From Opisthorchis felineus (lineage: Eukaryota; Platyhelminthes; Trematoda; Opisthorchiida; Opisthorchiidae): a stretch of DNA of 64,000 nucleotides. The stretch is taken from contig SJOL01006488.1 of the NCBI GenBank assembly GCA_004794785.1, forward strand, positions 647,364-711,363. Direction: 5' to 3'. The stretch's first letter is position 1. The number at the start of each line of letters is the position of its first letter. Shown piece by piece: positions 57,276-64,000 of this stretch. The position numbers and the translations under genes are program-made. Below the pieces are notes generated by a model. That model was not told the DNA's origin. It saw only the letters and a list, made by a program, of their open reading frames with translations, and searched no databases.

Positions 57276-59060
57276 TTATTTTGGATATTGGAGTAACTCC
57301 GTTTGAGTACAAACATAAAGAGTGGACTTGGTTATTCAATTTGTTCACAAATTAACACTCGTTTGGGGACACAGCAATTGTGCAAACTCCAGACCACTGG
57401 CCTTCCGCACTTTCTGAAAGTATACTCACAGTAAATTAACACCTAACATGCCAAACGTTCTGGGTGTTAACAAAACCATAATGTCATTGAGCGCGGCTGA
57501 GCATTACAGAATGGAATTTTCTCATGCTGGAGAGAAACGGTAGTGTTTGAACCCCCATCGAACTATATGCATAGGCCGCCTGCTCGTGAGCGAATAAATA
57601 AAATTATAATAGTTCAGCTGTAATACCTTTTCGGTGCGTAGCTGACGTGCCACCCGAAGGACCCAGGATGGCTAAGATACTTTCAGTTTACCAAAACTTA
57701 ACCAGCTACAGTCGAGAGGCCGGGGTTGGATTCGAAAAAAGAACTATTAAGTCAGTGAGTTCGCGCATTGACCCTTCATCTGTCTTGACCTCTGAAACTT
57801 ACAAGTGAACCAGATATTTACCATTTAATATTTAATATGGTCGAAAGTTGATGAGTGTCATACATTATAAATCAGCGTCTAAATACATGTCTACGGGGAA
57901 GCGCATAACCAGTCGGATGGGTAATTTTGACTAACACAGCCTGAATAAGGTACGTGATTATAGTTTCATTTGTAGAGGTTGAAACATTATATAGAATGTT
58001 TTTCCCCTAGTCAACAACTTTGATATTTATATCTACAGCTGTTGTTCACAAACTATTGTCAACACTGACACAGAAGAATCAAGGCAACCAACGACTACCA
58101 TTATTCAAATGCAGGCTCACCAGTTCTTATATGTGGGCACGTTCCTCAGCACAGCAGAATCTTTCATGGCGGTAAATATTCAAAACATACGGAAGATTTT
58201 GGAGGATTTTTAGTATTGGTCTATGTACAGTTATTTTAACAGCACTACAGCTGCTGCTCTCAAACTATTGTCAAAAGTTTTCCACTACATCAAACTGAAT
58301 ACTATCTTCTCTGGCTTGACGCGATATGGTTATGTTGATAAATACTTTCTCAAAATTTGTAGGCTGCCTTGTTTTATGCGACGATTTTCTTCTTTCAGAC
58401 TTTCTAATTCGGGAATCCGCAACTATTTACCTGCCACCGTTCATCGGCTATTTTGTTGTTCAGTGGATTGTTGAGCTAGTACTGCGTTTTGACGAAATGG
58501 CTCTTTTGAAGTAAACCATTTGCCATTGTTATTCAATTTGGCTTCTCAGTAGATGGTACGATTGAGAGATAAATAAGCCCTCAGATAGAACGCTTTGAGA
58601 GAAGGCTCGCTGTGTTATGTGACAGACTGCCTCATTAGATGGCCTGTAAGCAGTATGCATACACACATATGTATATATATATGTATATATATAGTGGTTA
58701 AAAACTTCTTGAGCCGAGTAGCCCGTTGATCTCAGTAGCAGCTTTTATAGCCAAAGTTTCAGAACTAATATTTACCAAGGACCGTTCTCTATTGTGCATC
58801 ATTTTCTCCTTCCTTTCCACATTCTCTTTCAGACTACCATCCGATTTTTTAGTTTATTTATAGTTTCAATACTATTTTCCGGGGTAAATTGCCTCGTCTG
58901 AAAAGTCACCAGCAATGGAGGTAAATAAGTTTTCCTCTATACTTACAACGCCCATAGTGATTCTTTTTTCAAACAGTGCACTCCCCAAGTGCTTTTCGGT
59001 TCAAATCCTTTCTTGATCATTTACCCACACACAAAAAATTAAATCATCGCACGAAGCGAA
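57276..59060. other. Unassigned stretch
   Basis: No recognised gene. A plus-strand frame at 58326-58514 is hydrophobic (FIGYFVVQWIVELVLRF) and has an acceptor-like CTTCTTTCAG at 58391-58400, but nothing else supports an exon. Confidence 0.35.
58660..58694. repeat. (AT)/(GTAT) microsatellite
   Basis: Alternating AT and GT-AT run. Confidence 0.85.
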
Positions 59061-59088
59061 AGTGAATAATTTATTATTGTGCATCAAG

Positions 59089-59283
59089 TCAGGCAAATTT
59101 TATCCAACCAGCACCAAATATGACCGTTGCGTATGCACCGCGAATAAGCGATTCCACACGGTTTTTGAGTTGACAGGCAGCCGACCTTTGCACGTGCCCA
59201 TTGAATGCATTTTTCGAAAATCCCATCCATTCTTTTGAACCGCTCTGGATAGTTCCCAAATCTGCCTGATGTAGCGGGAACAA
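59089..59283 (-). CDS. Weak candidate for a terminal exon
   Basis: Minus frame of 64 codons ending QLKNRVESLIRGAYATVIFG then AGWIKFA and a TGA at 59089. AATAAA follows on the minus strand about 14 bases beyond the stop, the same spacing as in the M60 genes. No matching upstream exon, family motif or paralogue was found, so this may be chance. Confidence 0.2.
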   Translation of the reverse strand: MFPLHQADLGTIQSGSKEWMGFSKNAFNGHVQRSAACQLKNRVESLIRGAYATVIFGAGWIKFA

Positions 59284-59299
59284 TTACTTTCCATTTAAA

Positions 59300-62200
59300 T
59301 GAGGTATTTTCAGAGGCTTCCAGGTTTTCTACGGAGTGCGTTTTAGGCTATAATAAATATCATAAACGGAAGCCACCATGCTTGAGCATTAGGTGGTGAT
59401 ATTTAGCTGGCCGGACATTTTTAAAATTTGCATTGTGGCAACACACCCTAACAGAGGAAATAGCTAGAATTCTTGGACGGTCTATAGAAACTGTAGCGAA
59501 CCACGCCACTTCATTCCACAGGTAGTTAAATGAGCAATTCACTGAGCGGGCACATAACGCAGGCATTGTTTGTATGAGATTCCGGGTTTCCTAAATCAAG
59601 CTTAAACTAACCTGGATACTTTCTATTTTCTGTTATATTGCGTTCCCGTGCCAATAACGTAATTCACGATTCAGCACTCTGCTATGGGCTTTACTACGCT
59701 CTGATAGATAATAGGTCAAATCTTTCACATTATCAAAACACAACATATAATCCAATATTACCCAATCCGCTTACGCTGCTCGCTGTAATCGTTTTCAGGA
59801 TAATCTAATTTGACTGGCCGTTTTGCTCAGCCTGTTCAGAGAAAACTGAAACTTCTCTTTAGGTGTCATTTATGGCAATTTTTAGCAAGATTCATTTTTC
59901 AGATAATGGCGAATGCTATTTTGGTACACGATATTTAGAGTAGACACCGAGGTAAGTGTCATGGTGTGGGGCTGAGTTGGGCACAATGCCCCTTTTTCAA
60001 ACCCAGTATATCAACACACATCTGCGTCCTTCGCGTCCTTATCATCAACCTTTTTACCATTCCACTTCCAGATACGTAGGTATGTTCAAATGTTAGTAAA
60101 GTGCCACGATCCCTTCAAAATATCACACCTTCTGACACAAAACACTTTATTGCAGGAACAACATTCACTGCGGAGCGTTGACGACTACGCAGCATCAATG
60201 AAAGCTAAAAGTTACGTGCATTGTTTTTCAAAAGTGTACTTGTCCGTTTGACAGAACGCAGTGGAAGAACGGGACCAGACACTCATTAACCTCGTTGATG
60301 CGTCATAATAAACATGTATTTTGCTAGTCAGAGCCTGGCTTATATACAACGCAAGTGAGCAAGTGCGCAGTCAAAATTCACAGGAATGCACCTAAATGAA
60401 TAAAATATAATTCGCAGCCTTAGTTACTAAATTAAAAAAATGCGTTAGGTAATCGAATTTTCATGTCGCTCAGCCTAACAAGAAGAACCAGTCAATCAAC
60501 CCCCAAGTGAATTAATCATTCAAGCGATCGATCAAGCCACATCGGATCATTTGTTTTTGCGCGACAAAATGAGTTGGTGGCAGTGGACATTCTCAATGTG
60601 AGGTTGTATCGTAGGACTATGATCAATAATTTAATTGGTTAAAAAATTTAACACAAATAATTCCAAGTGCTTTCGTCCTCGGATGGGGGAGCATGCTGAA
60701 AAAAAGTCCTATTTCTCTGCAGACCTCCCGTTAAAAGGGCTGCTTCTCATCTGGGATACAAGGGGTATTTGTTTCTAGGCTAGTAGAAACACTTTTCTTG
60801 TAGGACAGAAGAAGGGCTGAATGTAACGGGGTTTGCAAATCGATCGGATTGACACGCGTCCAATTACTCTGGGGAACGCACGAAATAGTCTTAGCGCTCA
60901 CATCACAGAAAGCTATCATCTAAGCAGCGGGTCGTACGTTAGACCGTGTTTTTCAAAACATTTGCTGTTAGATTATTTGACGTGTTGTTTTTCCACTTGG
61001 TATTTGAAATTAGCGGTGCACTTCGGACTTGAGCGTGCAATAAAATATGGTTTTATAAATTTGCCCATATAAAGTGCCATCTGCTCTGCAATCGGAAAAT
61101 CACGTGAGATAGGTTATTAGGCACGCTGTATTCATGCTCCTTCAGATCATCTAGGGTTTACTGGGCTCGCGAATGACGAATAGAGGAAGGGTAATAGATT
61201 GTTAAATACATGAAACAATTATCTAAGAAAATTTGTTATCTGCTCTTTGTGAGGCCACCGGTATTTGCAACGATCTCATATTTGATTAGTGGCGTGTTCT
61301 CCCCGAAAATTATATATAACTAGTCGTCCGGCGATCACATCCCACAAACCTTTCTGTCAATAAACCCTACAAACTTTGTCAACTGCAACTACAAATAAAT
61401 GTTATGCGGGAGGATTTCTGCAATGGCTGTCGCCCTGAATCCTAGAAATTGTGATCATGTATCTTTCTGGTTGACGTGAGTGCTTAATGTCAGGATCAAG
61501 TGTATATATCGGCGAATGCTACCTGGACTATTTCCTCTCTCCCCACACGACAATACACCAAGTCCATATCTTCCGTGATGGCTAACCTTAAACTTTCAAT
61601 GCTCTGCACTGTTCACCAACTTGGAAAACTGAGGAGTAATTCTCTGAATGGAATTGAACGGCACAGACTGAAATAGATATTTCATGAACGCAGCTACCTT
61701 GGTAAAAATAGCTTGGCACCAATTTGCCGAAAGGGAAAACGGCTCCCATTGAAGTGGATAGGACTTCACCACGGATAATGGATTTGAGTTTTCTCGTTTC
61801 TTCTACCTAAAATATGCGGGAGGTTTCAGTGGCTTTTCCGCCAATGCTAGTCCTTATTCAAGGCTATGGTATGGTATGGCTTATGGTAATAATATTGAAA
61901 AAAAAACACAGTATCGTTCCGTCATGGGTAAAACGAAGATTTTCAATCAGCCGTGGTTTAGCTAGCCTTTGGAAACGGTTCGCTACATTCCGTGAGAATA
62001 TTCTTCGACATAATTGAACTGAGTGGATCACCACTGTTTTGGCCGTAAACTGACTTCCTGACGACTATCTGCATAAGGTCAAGGAAATGCCTTTCTTTGT
62101 AGCAAACATCGCTTGTGTATGAATGTACCGGCTCCATTAATTCATCGGGTCGATTCACCCGACAAATTGCGCTGGAGCTGATGGCGTCCTAATCCCAGAA

Positions 62201-64000
62201 AACCCCCATTCAATTAACCCTGTTACTTCACCGTCGTTTAACACACGGTAAGCAAAGCTACACGACATTGTAGGAGGTTCCTTATCAGCACCATTTTGAC
62301 GAACACACCACTTGGTTTTTAGCTAGTCACGTGCCAAACTAACGTTTTTCCACCGCATTACTTGACTTCATTGTTTCTGCTATATTGGTTCACTTATTAG
62401 TCATCAAGTATCACCAATGCTCATTCCATTTACTTGCAACGTCAACCACTGTTGCTCCTTCTTTTTTTAGTTTCATACCGATCGTACCGATTGTATGTGT
62501 TACATTCCAGCCCTCCCATCCAATCTGCTTTAACTCGTCTAGTTCTTTCTTTGTTGACCAATCACTGAACACGTGGGTGGGGAAAGCTTCTCACTTGCCA
62601 CCAAACAACCGATTAATAAATGTGGCATTTTCGGACGTTTCCAGCAGGCGAGTCACCTCGTTGAGCCGGACAAATGTGCGGACATATAGTCTAGGCTGTC
62701 AGAACCTTAATGTATTTAGAAGTAAGTCCTGGTACATAAACGCATTTTTGTACACAACCTTCACGTTAATTGGTACACACTTAAGTCAAACTATTTTCCT
62801 TTCCGTAATTTAGAAACGGACATGTCTTCAAAGCTCTAGTTACAAAGTATGCAATTTAACCAAGGTCGTGCACGACACTTTTCGAATCTATCCTTTAAGC
62901 TATCATAAACTGTGCATAAACACCGAACTCTGGAAAAGTGCTACTAAGGAATTCATCGGGTGCTTTCGGAAATATCTTGAAGACCACACTGCATTGCAAG
63001 ATGGAAGCAGACCACCACAGTCAACACTTTACCAGAGAAATGATAAAACATTTTACATGGAGCTCGTTAAAATAAATTTATGTGGCCATCTTGCAAAACC
63101 CTGTGCTTTATTTTGGGATATTTACTCTAATAGCCAATAGGGTCTCACATGTTCTAACGACATTTGCCACTACATATAAGGTGAACAGAGTTTCCTACTC
63201 CGTTCGTAAAATAAGCAAAGATGTGAGTGACTTAGGTTATAATGAGCAATATACGTATGGCTCACACACCTTGACCGTTTGTTTTCAGGAACGCACTTGA
63301 AATTTTTTTCTCTAAAATTTGTTTTAATACTTTGCCTGCAATTTTTAAACATTTTGTTTTGGTGAAACATTATGTAAACCGGATGAGTATATATATATAT
63401 ATATATATGTGATATTGTTACCCACGATAAAGTCTCTTAATTTGGTATTTGGGGTGGTTTACGGTGCAAAAGGTACTGGCTCAAATGTAACCCTCAAAAC
63501 ATGCAAGTCTATTAGAAACAACGTTCTATTTAAAAGTCACTTCATAAGATATACGAGTAATTCTGTACATTATCTACCCCATTGAAGCCAATATTAAGTG
63601 TCACATATGCTTAGCAAATTTAAAAAGCATATAAACAAGCTTCGAAATTACGTGTTTGATTCGACTCTGCTGGCACATTTCAGCTATTGTACAAGATGGT
63701 TCCCGGAATTATTAACCCACGTAACCGTGTTATACATGCAAGATGATTCCAAAGAGCTAAATCGTGAATAACTATTCGTTCGTCTGGTCGTCTGGTTGCG
63801 TACTATTACTAGTACACACCATTACACTTCATTGTTAATTGGTATGTTAGGTTATTGCGTAACTGGATTAGCGCACTTCGTTGTGGCGCTGTACACGTAC
63901 ACATCTAAAGTCTGGTAGATTAGGATAGCTGTGGAAATTTCGTCCTGTAAGTAAAGCCAATCTATGCTGCAAAGCCGAGAAGCATTTTACAGATGTTTCA
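59300..64000. other. 4.7 kb without a recognisable gene
   Basis: AT-rich tracts and short frames only, the longest on the plus strand at 62385-62813, with no motif I know. Confidence 0.4.
63388..63409. repeat. (TA)n microsatellite
   Basis: TA run of about 22 bases. Confidence 0.9.

Noticed and set aside
1..64000. CRISPR arrays, bacterial operons, ribosome binding sites, riboswitches
   Set aside because: The window is eukaryotic nuclear DNA with spliced genes and retroelements; no repeat-spacer array or operon-like gene run was seen.

Overview
The window looks like nuclear DNA of a parasitic flatworm, most likely a digenean fluke with a large, repeat-rich genome (fasciolid, opisthorchiid or paragonimid type). 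The reasons are the mix of degenerate RTE-type non-LTR retrotransposons, Penelope-like elements with GIY-YIG domains, Ty3/gypsy remnants and a tRNA-derived SINE, genes with short exons and kilobase introns, and a fairly balanced base composition. The species assignment is inference. All comparisons below were made by eye; no alignment or database search was run.

Two genes can be supported, both on the minus strand and paralogous. Copy A spans 1242-10294 and copy B spans 32805-43788. Each has four exons of matching size and phase: 49, 192, 371 and about 2.1 kb. Each encodes a predicted secreted protein of 908-909 residues with a signal peptide, an F5/8C (galactose-binding-like) segment, a middle region, and a TCAF-like region leading into a peptidase M60 zinc-metallopeptidase domain with an HExGHN motif. 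They are the only intact single-copy-type coding sequences I recognise.

Layout: 2-905 is the 3' end of a Ty3/gypsy element with its polypurine tract and putative LTR. 906-13.6 kb is paralogue A, its flanks and an RTE fragment; A's second intron holds a Penelope-like element. A gag-protease remnant (about 13.7-14.0 kb) is followed by a 2.9-kb block (14.46-17.38 kb). 17.4-23.9 kb has no recognisable gene but carries a second Penelope-like element (18.49-19.37 kb). 23.97-30.13 kb is a gutted third copy (C) lacking exon 1 and nearly all of exon 2, with no sign of exons 3 or 4. 30.1-32.4 kb is unassigned. 32.45-45.06 kb is paralogue B; its second intron has gained a SINE and a displaced piece (D) of 5'-flank sequence. 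45.1-54.6 kb is mostly unassigned, with an RTE fragment at 53.3-54.1 kb. 54.61-57.28 kb repeats the 14.46-17.38-kb block. 57.3-64 kb shows only microsatellites and one weak exon candidate.

The window is therefore best read as a segmentally duplicated locus of a secreted M60-like protease family, with later mobile-element insertions that help date the copies. The most interesting points are the F5/8C-M60 architecture, two near-identical patches at the ends of the last exon that suggest gene conversion, and hammerhead-ribozyme-like cores in the Penelope-like elements.
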